Source of the DNA: Lucinisca nassula
Taxonomy: Eukaryota > Mollusca > Bivalvia > Lucinida > Lucinidae
Length of the DNA stretch: 64,000 nucleotides
Direction: 5' to 3'
NCBI GenBank assembly: GCA_963580285.1
Contig: OY757010.1
Location: 150,725,596-150,789,595 of the forward strand
Part shown: in pieces, positions 1-12,269 of the stretch
Layout: every line of letters starts with the position of its first letter
Numbering within the stretch: the first letter of the stretch is position 1
Program-made: the position numbers and the translations under genes
Notes under the pieces: model-generated
What the model saw: only the letters and a program-made list of their open reading frames with translations
The model's database searches: none
What the model was told of the DNA's origin: nothing

Positions 1-11
1 ACAGAAGAGTT

Positions 12-707
12 TTGCAATCGGCCTTACATTTACACTTGACGACCTTGAGCAGTCTCTCAGGTGCTGGTGGTTTATCTGTATGTACCGCCAGCAATTTGTC
101 ACCTTTCACTGCCCAAACCCAGTTTTCTTCAGGTGCATATGTCTCCGTAGTCCTATTTCATTGTTGCACTAGTGGCAGCTTTCAGACCTCCATGATTAGA
201 TATAGGTTACTGAGTTTTTGGTGGATGCTTCTGACAAAGCTTTTATTTATAGCTAAATACGCCAGTTACGTGTGTCTGCAGCTGTTTGAATCTTCGTTAT
301 GTAATTTACACTTTTCTCTAGTTTTGTTCCTTCTACTATTAGGAGCTGGAGATGTCGAGAGCAATCCAGGTCCAGACAATGAGCACTCATTATCTATCCT
401 TCATCTAAATATTAGGAGCATACGAAACAAAATTGCCTATACACAAGATCATCTTTCGGATTTTAATATCTTATGCTTCTCTGAGACGCATCTCGACGCC
501 AACGTATCCTCTGAACTACTTACTATTTCAAATTATTTTAGTGACCCGTACAGGAACGACAGGAATGTGTATGGAGGTGGATTTCTCTTGTATATAAGTT
601 CTAGCCTCAGGCACCGACATAGACCTAATTTAGAAATATTTTGTGAAGAGTCAATTTGGACAGAAGTCGATGTTAATCAAGATAGCTTATTGATATGTTT
701 ATTTTAA
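12..707 (+). pseudogene. LINE ORF fragment: leader, 2A-like peptide and start of AP endonuclease
   Basis: The 231-residue reading frame has a hydrophobic leader (about residues 65-110). Next comes GDVESNPGP (bases 348-374), the canonical 2A ribosome-skipping motif, and then an apurinic-type endonuclease start. LHLNIRSIRNKI and CFSETHLD match the N-terminal motifs of non-LTR retrotransposon endonucleases, with the E of SETHLD being the expected metal ligand. 2A sequences at the N-terminus of non-LTR retrotransposon ORFs are established in molluscs, echinoderms and trypanosomes. Skipping would release the leader from the endonuclease-RT polyprotein. Here the frame ends early at 705, and homologous sequence continues briefly in another frame (to about 780) before the deletion. 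It is a relic. Confidence 0.85.
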
Positions 708-829
708 AGTCCAACCACAGCAGACAGTAATTTCTTTAATAATTTTAATGCAAATATCGAAAAAGCTTCGGAAATAAGAATTTCATAAACACCTTGGGTG
801 GACTTAAAGTAAAAACGGACAGTCGGGTG

Positions 830-1357
830 AGCGCATTCAAAACATATTAACAAGTGCTGCAAAGATTGTAGGTATAATGAGAAAATTAAAATTTTCGCTC
901 ACTAGAGTTGCGCTTAACCAAATATATCTTACATATGCACTACCTATTCTTGAGTATTCTTCAGTCGTCTGGCATGAATGTTCTCTCCAAGACTCAAATG
1001 CTCTCGAAAAGCTTCAAAATGAGGCTGATAGAATAGTAACTGGTCTCACGAGATCGGTTTCTTTGGATAATTTGTACAGGGAATGTGGCTGGCCATCATT
1101 AGCAGATAGACATAAACAACAAAAAAATGAATTTCATGTACAGATCAACGAATGCGTTAGTTCCAAGCTACATAACTGATTTAATCCCTCCTGTTATAAG
1201 GGAAACCACCAATTATCGTCTGAGAAATCAAAATAATATTACTCAACCGTTTTATCGTACCGAACTATTTAGGAAATCGTGTATTCCTTCAGGAATAACG
1301 TTGTGGAATTCTCTGGACGAAAACTTAAACAACAGCCCCTCCTTAAATTCATTTTAA
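830..1357 (+). pseudogene. LINE RT C-terminal tail, frameshifted
   Basis: The reading starts about 830 (ERIQNILTSAAKIVGIMRKL), runs through LPILEYSSVVW and LEKLQNEADRIVTG, and then changes frame near 1127-1179 into ALVPSYITDL ... GITLWNSL. These are the usual C-terminal blocks downstream of the RT palm in CR1/Jockey-type elements (P-[IV]-LEY-x-x-x-V-W, then LWNSLP-like). The frame change is an ordinary degenerative indel. It follows directly on the endonuclease fragment, showing the core deletion. Confidence 0.85.
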
Positions 1358-1589
1358 ATATTAGACAAAAAGACACCATCTAGATACCATAACTGGTATT
1401 TTCCTACATTTGTCCAGGACTTCAGTTATATTAGTTTTGTGGTGGTCAGTAGACTTCACTGATTTGTACAACTGTAAATGTATATACTTTTGAGGGCCTC
1501 ATGGAAGATTAGCTAACACATGTAAATGTCTATGCTAAATGTTGTTACCCTCGTTAAATAAAGACTTTACTTACTGACTACTAACTTAC

Positions 1590-2165
1590 TTACTAGATGT
1601 TCAAAGAGTAACTCCTCACTATATTAATGGTGACAGATATTTGTCAGTTATGCATTCTAGAATTAGAAACAATTGTAGTAACTTATCAAATGATTTGTAT
1701 ATTAACCATTTAACAATGAATCCACTTTGTACCTGTAATCAAGAAAGAGAAAACGCAGATCACTATTTCCTTGGATGCACTAAATATGAAAACGAACGGT
1801 TGAGATTTCTCCATGAATCGCGCAAGTTTCACCCTTTGAGTATCAACCTGATTTTATCTGGCGATGAATGCATATCCCTCGAAAGTTATACTACACTTTT
1901 TAGATCTGTCAGGAGTTACATTAAAAGCACAAAACAATTTTCTGATTAGTATTTTAGTAGATCCCAATCACTCCATGCTCACCCGAGAAGGCGCACACTA
2001 TTTATTTATTTATTTGTTTGTTTATATCATTTTCACGTGACTATAATTTATTGATGTCATTTTGTAGGGGAAGGGTCGTAACTGATGTAGAGAGAACTTG
2101 TGACCCAACCCCATTGTACATACATATATATATGATTTAGTTGCAATAAAATATGTTCATAATGA
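1590..2165 (+). mobile_element. Second LINE, 3' fragment with Cys-His tail ORF
   Basis: The open frame 1641-1949 (extendable upstream to about 1590) reads SRIRNNCSNLSNDLYI ... CTCNQERENADHYFLGC. This is the Cys-rich tail C-x-C-x(n)-E-x-x-x-H-[YF]-x-x-x-C found after the RT or RNase H region of several invertebrate LINEs. It stops at TAG (1947-1949) and is followed by about 215 bp of 3' UTR, including an ATTT microsatellite (about 2000-2025) and AATAAA (about 2145). It abuts the TTAC tail of the preceding LINE and differs from it in sequence. It is 5'-truncated. Confidence 0.7.
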
Positions 2166-2744
2166 AAGAGAGAAATTGTTTTAAAAGACCTATAATAAAT
2201 TCTACAGAGTGAGAACGCTGACACTAAAACTGCCAAAGAAACGAAGCAAAATCAAAATTGCGTTAGTGGGTGGGGTAAACCAACACGAATATTTAAAAGC
2301 ATTGGCTTGTAACACATTCCTTTTCATACTAAACATAGACTTAACAGATGGAACATGACATGAAAGTTTTATTAGCAATATATATGCAATTGAATCCATT
2401 TCATAACTAAAGTGTAAGCTATATAAGCTTACTACTCCAGTTATAATAGTTTCACGGTGATAGAATCACCCATAAATATAAATGAAGAAAAAAATGAAAT
2501 TTCATATTCTCCGATTCCATCCTACTTTTTACATGTTATTAACATATATCAGAGGTGGTCAAAACTAAAAAAGACATTTGTGTTGCAATTTTGTCTAGGT
2601 CCCCACACAGTTTGACCGGACTATATTTATTACATTAACCAATTGTATACTAGTGGACTCTTCTATTGCTATATGTTGGACCAGTCCATTTGTCATATAA
2701 GGGGTGTCAGGCCTATTTTTTTCTATTTTTGATGGAAAATTCTG
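2166..2744. other. Unassigned AT-rich spacer
   Basis: There is no reading frame with recognisable motifs, and I see no repeat shared with the rest of the window. Confidence 0.5.
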
Positions 2745-4501
2745 CTAGAAAATAGTGCAGGCCCTGATCAGACATGGTGTTCTGTGGGGTCTGATCTGGG
2801 CCAGCACTGTTTGCCAAGGTACCCATTTAGGGTTTTCCCGCATGCAATGGGTAAAAAAGAAACAAGTGATCCACCCAAGGAATGTCCATTCTATATTTTT
2901 TGGACCCCAGAGCCATGGTTGGCAGGATTTATGTGAGTGACCATTTGGCATTGCTCCGTTCTAAATATCTAAAGCTCTGGGCCTTATGGTTTCAGAGAAG
3001 AAGACTTTTTTTAAGTTTTTCGTATTATAAGTCTATGGGAACTAATATGCCTCTGGGCGTGACCAATTTTTTACCCCAGGGGCATTGTTGGCAGGATTTA
3101 TTTGAGTGACCACTTGACGTTGCTGCATACTTAACATCTAAGCTCTGGGCACTGATGGTTTCAGAGAAGATTTTTGTCAGTTTTTCCCAGTATAAGTCTA
3201 TGGGAACTTAAGGGCCTCAGGGTGTGGCCAATTTGGACCCCAGGGGCATAGTTGGCAGGATTTATGCAGTTGAATACTTCAAGTTGCTACATACTAAGCT
3301 CTTGGCCTTATGGTTTCAGAGGAGAAAAGTTTCAAGATTTTGTCATTATTAGTCTATGGGAGCTACTAAGCACTGGGGCGTTGCCGATTTGGACTCAAGC
3401 GTCATAGTTCGCAGGACTTAGTAGGTGACCACATAACTTTGCTACATACTACAGTTCAACCTGTATTAAGCAAGTGCCTAAGGGATAGTCAAAATATGCT
3501 TGCTTAAGTCAGGTTCTTGCTTAATACAGGTGAAATTTAACACATCTGCCTTTCTTGGGAACTGAATGCCTGCTTGCTTAAGACAGGTTGCTTGCTTAAT
3601 AGAGGTGGCCACTAAGACAGGTTTTACTGTAAATGTCTTAGCTTTAGGCTTTATGGTTTCAGAGAAAAATTTTTTTCCGTTTATTGGTCCATGGAAGCTA
3701 ATGAGCCAAAGGTGGTGGCCATGGCGGCCATGTTTTTTGTCTGATCCGAATTTCTTCAAGGAATCTGACAATGGTAGACACAAGGAACATTCATGAAAAT
3801 TAAGAACGAAATCCATTTAGCGGTTTTGGAGGAGAAGATTAAAAAAAAACTAGACATGTGTCCAAAGTACACAGATGCCCCCGCCATATATCTTTGTCGA
3901 TATGGCTTGTACCCATTCTCTAGAATGGCACAGGGGTGTCCGGAGGGACCCGGAGCTGTCCACAGGGACCCAAGGTCTGTGTCAGTGAATGCATCTTATC
4001 ATAAGGAACAATAATATATATGGTTAAGTGGTGGGGATATGAATTGTTTCTGAGATATAAGGCCTTTTATGAATTGAAGGGGGCCGGGCATGGTCCGGGG
4101 TTGACCAGAGGGAGACAAAGTCTGTGTCTTAGAATGAGTCATATCATAAGGAACAATAATATGTATGGTTTAGGTGTTCGAATCTGATTAAGTCTGATTC
4201 AGTCAATGCATCTTATCATAAGGAACAATAATATATATGGTTAAGGGGTGGTGACATGGATAGTTTTTGAGATATAACGAAGGGGGCGGTGCATGGCCCA
4301 GGGGGGACCCAAAGTCTGCGTCTTGGAATGTGTCATATCATAAGGAACGATAATATATATGGTTTAGGTGTTCGAATCTGATTAATTTTCAAGATAATTA
4401 GGCGGGGCATTGGCCGGGGGTGACCGGAGGGACCCAAATTCTTTGTCTTGGAATGTGTCATATCGTAAGCAACAATAATCAATAATATATATGGTTTAGG
4501 T

Positions 4502-4523
4502 GGGGGGGGGGGGGGGGGGGGGG
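4502..4523 (+). repeat. Poly-G tract, 22 nt
   Basis: This is an uninterrupted G run at the start of one unit of the family G array. The same unit position carries a 30-nt run at 4656-4685. It is a potential G-quadruplex former and its length is prone to sequencing error. Confidence 0.95.
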
Positions 4524-4654
4524 TCGGGATGAACCCAATGTCTGTATCAGTCAAAGCATCTTTTCATAAGGAACAATATATATGGTTTAGGGGTTCGACG
4601 AATCCGATTAATATTCAAGACATTTAGACATTTTGCATACAAATTTCTATATAA

Positions 4655-4655
<1 letters not shown>

Positions 4656-4685
<30 letters not shown>
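4656..4685 (+). repeat. Poly-G tract, 30 nt
   Basis: This is an uninterrupted run of 30 G followed by TCGG, the same right boundary as the 22-nt tract at 4502. The two tracts therefore belong to homologous array units and have changed length independently. Confidence 0.95.
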
Positions 4686-4686
<1 letters not shown>

Positions 4687-5886
4687 CGGCATGGACCCAA
4701 TGTCTGTATCAGTCAATGCATCTTATCATAAGGAACAATAATATATATGGTTAAGGGGTGAGGATATGGATAGTTTCTAAGATATAAATATAAAGACTTT
4801 AATGAAGCAAAGAGGGCGGGGCATGGCCCAGGGGTGACTGTAGGGACCCAAAGTCTGTGTCATGGAATGTGTCATATCATAAGGAACAATAATATATATG
4901 GTTTAGGTGTTCGAATCTGATAAATTTTCAAGATAATTAGACATTTTGACAGTTTTGCATGCAAATTCCTATATGACAATTTTGACCTGTTACGCAATCT
5001 GACCCCTAGGCCCACCCAGGGGCACGACTTTGGGTCAACTTGAACATGAACTGATAGGTCTTGGTCTGAGTAGATGTCATACCAAATTTCAACTTTGTAG
5101 CACAACAGGTAAAAAAATTATATGCAAGTCCGAGGTTTCAGCTCGACATTTCAGCCCGAGGTGGTTACGAACGGGACATACGCACGAACGCACGTACGGA
5201 CGTAACATCACGGCGAAACGCTATATGCCCCACTCCTGCCAAGGCAGGCGGGGGCATAAAAAAAAGATCCCTTTATGAGTCTATGGAAGCTAATTAGCCA
5301 ATTGGCGTGTCCATGGTGGCCATGTTTTTTGTCTGATCAAAATATGCTTCAAGGAATCTGACAGAGGTCCACCCAAGGAACATTCATGCAAAGTAAGAAT
5401 GAAATCCATTAAGTTGAGCGGTTTTGGAGGAGAAGGTTTTTAAAACTTTTCCCCATATAAGTCTGAAAGCTAATGAGCCAAGGGGCATGGCCATGGCAGT
5501 CATGTGGGGCATGGCCATGGTGGCCATGTTTTTTGTCTGATCCGAATTTCTTCAAGGAATCTGACAGAGATCCACCCAAGGAACATTCATGCAAAATAAG
5601 AATAAAATCCATTGAGCAGTTTTGGAGGAGAAGATTTTTAAATATTTTTTTGGGTTTCGATGCCATTTTGTTCTGCATGTAACAAAATTCTTTGAAGGAA
5701 TTCAGAAGAGGACTGTGTGAGAAACATTCCTGTGAAGTTTGGTTACAATCGACCAAGTAGTTAAGGAGGAAATGTTTAAAGAAAAAAGTTAACCCATGGA
5801 TGCACAACCGCACAGACGCACAACAGACACAGGGCCACAACATATAACATAAGACTCGCCGGTCTTTGGCCAGTGGAGCTAAAAAA

Positions 5887-6244
5887 TGAACAGATTTATG
5901 TTTTTATTTCTTTATTTTTTTTTTCCTTTCCTCCGTCGGATTCAGTATGCCTCCCTTTTCAACTAAGCCATTTTAACCCTCAGGGATCTGGAGAAATGTT
6001 GACACTGTAGTATAATTAGGTCTAATAAATCAATCTCCCTCAGTATTTTGAATTTATTTTGAAACATCAAGTCGTATAAATAGAGTTTGTGTTGAAAACA
6101 TCAGTTCTATCACTAGTGTGATGGGCAAGTGAAATTTCTGATGTTTTGAATTTTAGCATGACAATTTGTAGGTGGACGTCTATAGATATGTGATAGTCAG
6201 CAAAATTGGAGGAGATTAATTCAGATACAGGAAGGTACTTTTAA
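5887..6244. other. Spacer between two family D copies
   Basis: AT-rich sequence without a recognisable gene. It ends in a short AAAT microsatellite (6244-6260) that borders the second family D copy. Confidence 0.5.
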
Positions 6245-7468
6245 ATAAATAAATAAATAAACAAGAACTTTTGAAGAAGAGAAGACTTTTTTAACATTAC
6301 ACTACATGTTATATAGTGAAAATAAACCCCGCCCACTGCAGCCATGTTTTTTGTCGGATCAAAATTTCTTCAAGGAATATGACAGAGGTCCACCCAAGGA
6401 ACATGCATGCCAAATAACTATGAAATAAAACAAGAACTTTTGCAGAAAATATTTTTCAGCATTACACTATATGTTATATAGTGAAAATAAGCCTCGCCCA
6501 TGGCAGCCATGTTTTTTTGTAAGATCAAATTTTTTTTCAAGGAATCTGACAACAGTCCACCCAAGGACAATTCATGCGAATTACAATGAAATCCCACAAG
6601 TACTTTTGCAGAAGAAGATTTTTTAGCATTACATTATAATATGTTAAATAGTGAAAATAAGCCCCGCCCATGGCAGCCACGTTTTTTGTCGGATCAAAAT
6701 TTCTTCAAGGAATCTAAAAGAGATCCACATTCATGCAAAATAAAAACAAGGCATCTCATGTGATACAAATCCCCTCGCACTAGACAACTTTGTGTGTGGA
6801 AAACACTGAAATGGCAAAAGTCCAACTTGCTTGAGATATTATCATTTGCAACATTTGTGTAAAGTTTGTTTAAAAATCCTCCAATAAATGTACATTCTAG
6901 AGTGATGACGTTTCTCTAAAAATAGCCATAGTGACCTTGACTTGAGGCCACGACCACGAAAGTAGATCTTGCTCAAGATATTATCATAAGCATCTTTTGT
7001 GTGAAGTTATATTAAAATCTGTTAATAAATATAGGCGGTAGAGCGATGACAAAGTTTTTCAAAAGATAGCCACAGTGACCTTGACTTTGAGGTCATGACC
7101 TTGAAAGTCAGGGTAAGTCGAGATATTATCATAAGAAACATTTGTGTGAAGTTCTATTACATTCCATCATTAAATGTAGGCGCTAGAGCGATGACAAAGT
7201 TTTTCTAAAAATAGCCACAGTGACCTTGACCTTGAAAGTCTAAATAGCTCGAGATATTGTCATAAGGAACATTTGTGTGAAGTTATATTGAAATTGGTGA
7301 AAAAATGTAAGCACTAGAGCAATGACAAAGTTTTTCTAAAAATAGCCACAGTGACCTTGACCTTGAAAGTCAAACTCGCTCGAGGTATTGTCATAAGGAA
7401 CATTTGTGTGAAGATATATTGAAATGGGTGAAGAAATGTAAGCGCTAGAGCCATGACAAAGTTTTTCT

Positions 7469-9412
7469 AACAAGAGGGCCCAGAGGGCCCTGGTTCGCTC
7501 ACCTGATCCAATGTATAACAAGTGGGCCCCAGGCAGGGTAATTTTTGGCCCCAGGGCTATAATTTGAACAATCTTGGTAGAGGTCCACAAGATGAAGCTT
7601 CATATCGAATATGAAAGACCTGGGCTTTGTGGTTTCAAAGAACGAGATTTTAAAGGTTTACCCTGCATATAGAAGTCTATGTAAAACAAGATTTTCCCTA
7701 ATATAAGTCTATGTAAAACCAAAGGGCCCCGGAGCGGGGGCATTTTTGGCCCCATGGCTATAATTTGAACAATCTTGGTAGAGGTCCACTAGCTGAAGCT
7801 TCATAACAAATATAAAAGACCTAAGCCTTGTGTTTCAGAGAAGATGATTTTTAAAGATTTTCCCTATATAAGTCTATGTAAAACCAAAGGGCCACATGGC
7901 GGGGGCATTTTTGGTCTCAGCGCTATAATTTGAACAATCTTTATAGAGGTCCACTAGCTGAAGCTTCATAACAAATATCGAAGACCTAAGCCTTGTGGTT
8001 TCAGAGAAGAAGATTTTTCAAGATTTTCCCTATATAAGTCTATGTAAAACCAAAGGGCCCCGGCGTGGGGGCATTTTTGGCCCCAGGGCTATAATTTGAA
8101 CAATCTTGGTAGGGGTCCACTAGATGAAGCTTCATACCAAATATCAAAGACCTGGGCCTTGCAGTTTCAGAGAAGAAGATTTTTAAAGATTTTTGGCCCC
8201 AGCACTATAATTTGAACAATCTTGGTAGGGGTCCACTAGATGAAGCTTCATACCAAATATCAAAGATCTGGGCCTTGCGGTTTCAGAGAAGAATATTTTT
8301 AAAGATTTTCCCTATATAAGCCCATGTAAAACCAAAGGACCCCGGTGCGGGGGCATTTTTGGCCCCAGCACTATAATTTGAACAATCTTGGTAGGGGTCC
8401 AGTAGATGAAGCTTCATACCAATTTCAAAGACCTGGTCCTTGCGGTTTCAGAGAAGAAGATTTTTAAAGATTTTCCCTATATAAGCCCATGTAAAACCAA
8501 AGGGCCCCAGTGCGGGGGCATTTTTGGCCCCAGCACTATAATTTGAACAATCTTGGTAGGGGTCCACTAGATGAAGCTTTATACCAAATATCAAAGACCT
8601 GGGCCTTGCGGTTTCAGAGAAGAAGATTTTTAAAGATTTTCCCTATATAAGCCCATGTAAATCAAAGGGCCCCGGTGCGGGGGCATTTTTGGCCCCAGCA
8701 CTATAATTTGAACAATCTTGGTAGGGGTCCACTAGATGAAGCTTCATACCAAATATCAAAGACCTGGGCCTTGCGGTTTCAGAGAAGAAGATTTTTCAAG
8801 ATTTTCCCTATATAAGCCCATGTAAAACCAAAGGGTCCCCGTGCGGGGGCATTTTTAGCTCCAGCACTATAATTTGAACACTCTTGGTAGGGGTCCGCTA
8901 GATGAAGCTTCATACCAAATATCAAAGACCTGGGCCTTGCGGTTTCAGAGAAGAAGATTTTTAAAGATTTTCCCTATATAAGCCCATGTAAAACCAAAAG
9001 GCCCCGGTGTGGGGGCATTTTTGGCCCCAGCACTATAATTTGAACAATCTTGGTAGGGGTCCACTAGATGAAGCTTCATACCAAATATCAAAGACCTGGG
9101 CCTTGCGGTTTCAGAGAAGAAGATTTTTTAAGTTTTCGGTGAAAAAAATCTATTTTTGGCTACTATGACCTATATGTGCAACGGACCGGAACCATTTGAA
9201 CAACTTTGAAAGGGGACCACCTAAGGATCATTCCTGTGAAGTTTGGTCAAAATCCGATCAGTGGTTTAGGAGGAGATGTCGTTTGAAGAAAAGTTTACGG
9301 ACGCACGCACGGACGCACGCACGCACGCACGCACGGACGCACGGACGCACGACGGACGACGGACAAAAAGTGATCCCAAAAGCTCACCTTGTCACTACGT
9401 GACAGGTGAGCT
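7469..9412 (+). mobile_element. Family A hairpin-tailed element, copy 1
   Basis: The head AACAAGAGGGCCCAGAGGGC includes a short palindrome. The 5' subterminal GCTCACCTG (7497-7505) pairs with CAGGTGAGC (9403-9411). The core is an array of about 165-bp units (GGGGGCATTTTTGGCCCCAG ... TTGGTAGGGGTCCACTAGAT ... GACCTGGGCCTTGCGG). A 3' unique segment carries an ACGC/GGAC microsatellite (9297-9365). The terminal hairpin AGCTCACCT ... GTCAC/GTGAC ... AGGTGAGCT is followed by AAAAA. Removal restores the family C phrase TTTTTCTAAAAATAGCC. Confidence 0.88.
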
Positions 9413-9839
9413 AAAAATAGCCACAGTGACATTGACTTTGAAAGTGGAACTCACTAGAGATATTGTTATAAGGAACATTTGTGTGAAGTAATATCGAAAT
9501 TGGTGAAAAAAATGTAAGTGCTAGAGCAATGACAAAGTTTTTCTAAAAATAGCCACAGTGACCTTGACCGTGAAAGTCGAACTCTTTCGAGGTATTGTCA
9601 TAAGCAACATTTGTGTGAAGTTATATTGAAATCAGTGAAGAAATGTAGGCGCTAGAGCGATGACAAAGTTTTCTAACAAGAGCACCGCAAGCGGCACCAT
9701 GCTCGTCTGTTTTTCTAAGTTCAAAGTCACAGGTCAAAAAGCGTGGTATGACTGAAAAGGTCTTGTCCCAAGGAACATTCATGTGAAGTTGGAAGGCTCT
9801 GTTGTGAATAGTATTGAAATAAGAGACAAAAACAATTTA

Positions 9840-11952
9840 AACAAGAGGGCCCAGAGGGCCCTGGTTCGCTCACCTGATCCAAAGCATAACAAGTGGGCCC
9901 CGGGCAGGGTCAATTTGGCCCCAGGGCTAAAATTTGAACAATCTTGGTAGAGGTCCACAAGATGAAGCTTCATATCGAATACGAAAGACCTGGGCTTTCT
10001 GGTTTCAGAGATGATTTTAAAGGTTTACCCTGCATATAGAAGTCTATGTAAAACAAGATTTTTCCAATATAAGTCTATGTTAAACCAAAGGGCCCCTGAG
10101 CGGGGGCATTTTTGGCCCCAGGGCTATAATTTGAACAATCTTGGTAGAGGTCCACTAGCTGATGCTTCATAACAAATATCAAAGACCTAAGCCTTGTGTT
10201 TCAGAGAAGATGATTTTTAAAGATTTTCCCTATATAAGTCTATGTAAAACCAAAGGGCCACATGGCGGGGGGCATTTTTGGTCTCAGGGCTATAATTTGA
10301 AAATCTTTATAGAGGTCCACTAGCTGAAGCTTCATAACAAATATCGAAGACCTAAGCCTTGAAGTTTCGGAGAAAAAGATTTTTCAAGATTTTCCCTATA
10401 TAAGTCTATGTAAAACCAAAGGGCCCCAGAGCGGGGGCATTTTTGGCCCCGGGGCTATAATTTGAACAATCTTGGTAGAGGTTTACAAGATGAAGCTTCA
10501 TACCAAATATCAAAGACCTGGGCCTTGCAGTTTCAGAGAAGAAGATTTTTCAAGATTTTCCCTATATAAGCCTATGTGAAACAAAAGGGCCCTGGTGCGG
10601 GGGCATTTTTGGCCCCAGCACTATAATTTGAACAATCTTGGTAGGGGTCCACTAGATGAAGCTTCATACCAAATATCAAAGACCTGGGCCTTGCAGTTTC
10701 AGAGAAGAAGATTTTTAAAGATTTTCCCTATATAAGCCTATGTAAAACAAAAGGGCCCTGGTGCGGGGGCATTTTTGGCCCCAGCACTATAATTTGAAAA
10801 ATCTTGGTAGGGGTCCACTAGATAAAGCTTCATACCAAATATCAAAGACCTTGGCCTTGCAATTTCGGAGAAGAAGATTTTTCAAGATTTTCCCTATATA
10901 AGCGCATGTAAAACCAAAGGGCCCCGGGGCGGGGGCATTTTTAGCTTCAGCACTATAATTTGAACAATCTTGGTAGGGGTCCACTAGATAAAGCTTCATA
11001 CCAAATATCAAAGACCTGGGCCTTGCAGTTTCAGAGAAGAAGATTTTTAAAGATTTTCCCTATACAAGCCCATGTAAAACCAAAGGGCCCCCGTGCGGGG
11101 GCATTTTTGGCCCCAGCACTATAATTTGAACAATCTTGGTAGGAGTCCACTAGATGAAGCTTCATACCAAATATCTAAGACCTGGGCCTTGCGGTTTCAG
11201 AGGAGAAGATTTTTCAAGATTTTCCCTATATAAGCCCATGTAAAACCAAAGGGCCCCCGTGCTGGGGCATTTTTAGCTCCAGCACTATAATTTGAACAAT
11301 CTTGGTAGGGGTCCACTAGATGAAGCTTCATACCAAATATCAAAGATCTGGGCCTTGCGGTTTCAGAGAAGAAGATTTTTAAAGATTTTCCCTATATAAT
11401 CCCATGTAAAACCAAAGGGCCCCCGTGCGGGGGCATTTTTGGCCCCAGCACTATAATTTGAACAATCTTGGTAGGAGTCCACTAGATGAAGCTTCATACC
11501 AAATATCAAAGACCTGGGCCTTGCGGTTTCAGGAGAAGATTTTTCAAGATTTTCCCTATATAAGCCCATGTAAAACCAAAGGGCCCCCGTGCGGGGGCAT
11601 TTTTGGCCCCAGCACTATAATTTGAACGATCTTGGTAGGGGTCCACTAGATGAAGCTTCATACCAAATATCAAAGACCTGGGCCTTGCGGTTTCAGAGAA
11701 GAAGATTTTTTAAGTTTTCGGTGAAAAAAATCTATTTTTGGCTACTGTGACCTATATGTGCAACGGACTGGAACCATTTGAACAAATTTGAAAGGGGACC
11801 ACCTAAGGATCATTCATGTGAAGTTTGGTCAAAATCCGATCAGCGGTTTAGGAGATGTCGTTTGAAGAAAAGTTTACGGACGCACGCACGCACGCACGAC
11901 GGACAAAAAGTGATCCCAAAAGCTCACCTTGTCACTACGTGACAGGTGAGCT
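9840..11952 (+). mobile_element. Family A element, copy 2 (inside family B)
   Basis: It has the same head palindrome, subterminal GCTCACCTG (9868-9876), array of about 165-bp units, microsatellite (11878-11900) and hairpin tail with CAGGTGAGC (11943-11951) as copy 1. The first units are nearly identical to those of copy 1 in order and wording, including an unusual unit with CCCTGCATATAGAAGTCTAT, suggesting recent relatedness. Frames crossing the array are artefacts of the 165-bp repeat, which is divisible by 3. Confidence 0.88.
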
Positions 11953-12269
11953 AAAAAAACGGAGAGAAAAGGGGAGATAATTCAATCAAATTGCAAGATG
12001 GAGTTATAAAACTTGTAGGGAATGTAGCTCTTGTGATGGTGAGTAGGTGTATGAAGTTTCATGAAGGTAGGCCAAATACTTTTGGAAATATGGTCAAGGT
12101 TAAGGTTTTCGGTTAAATTTTCGAAAAATAGGTCAAAGTTCAAAGGTCAAGGTCACAGATCAAAAAGTGTGGTATCACTGAAAAGGTCTTGTCCCAAGAA
12201 ACATTCATGTGAAGTTTGAAGGCTCTGTTGTGAATAGTATTAAAATGAGAGCAAAAAATGTGTTTCAGA

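Larger units (their letters stand above)
1..1590 (+). mobile_element. CR1/Jockey-like LINE, internally deleted, with 2A peptide
   Basis: The remnant has an N-terminal leader with a 2A-like motif, the start of an AP-type endonuclease, a jump near 780-830, then the C-terminal tail of the RT polyprotein and a 3' UTR ending in a TTAC-type microsatellite (about 1555-1600). The RT catalytic core (FADD/YADD region) is absent, so the element cannot be autonomous. The 3' end from about 1480 (CCTCATGGAAGATTAGCT, later TTACCCTCGTTAAATAAAG) is shared with the minus-strand LINEs ending at 39589 and 20829, so this is one 3'-end family. The 5' end may lie outside the window. Confidence 0.85.
3849..5258 (+). 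mobile_element. Hairpin-tailed tandem-repeat element (family G) nested in family D
   Basis: The 5' subterminal ATGCCCCCGCC (3875-3885) is matched exactly in inverted orientation by GGCGGGGGCAT (5247-5257). The 3' end is a hairpin (ATGCCCC ... CCTGCC/GGCAGG ... GGGGCAT) followed by an A run, and just upstream is an ACGC/ACGG-like microsatellite. The core is a degenerate array around CATATCATAAGGAACAATAA, with two long G tracts. It sits inside an A-rich point of the flanking family D unit. The layout resembles bivalve Pearl or HINE (non-autonomous Helentron-like) elements. That class assignment is inference. Confidence 0.75.
2745..5886 (+). repeat. Family D element copy 1: degenerate tandem array with 3' hairpin
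   Basis: Imperfect units of about 120-320 bp carry phrases such as GGTTTCAGAGAAGAAGA, GGCAGGATTTA and CAAGGAATCTGAC. The copy ends at 5790-5886 with an ACGC-like stretch followed by a hairpin containing GGCCAGTGGAGCTAAAAA. The same tail ends the second copy at 16464. At 2754-2815 there is an inverted repeat (CTGATCAGAC ... GTCTGATCTGG). The array is interrupted by the element at 3849-5258. Its head was not identified. It is non-coding: frames through the array are not conserved between units. Confidence 0.65.
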
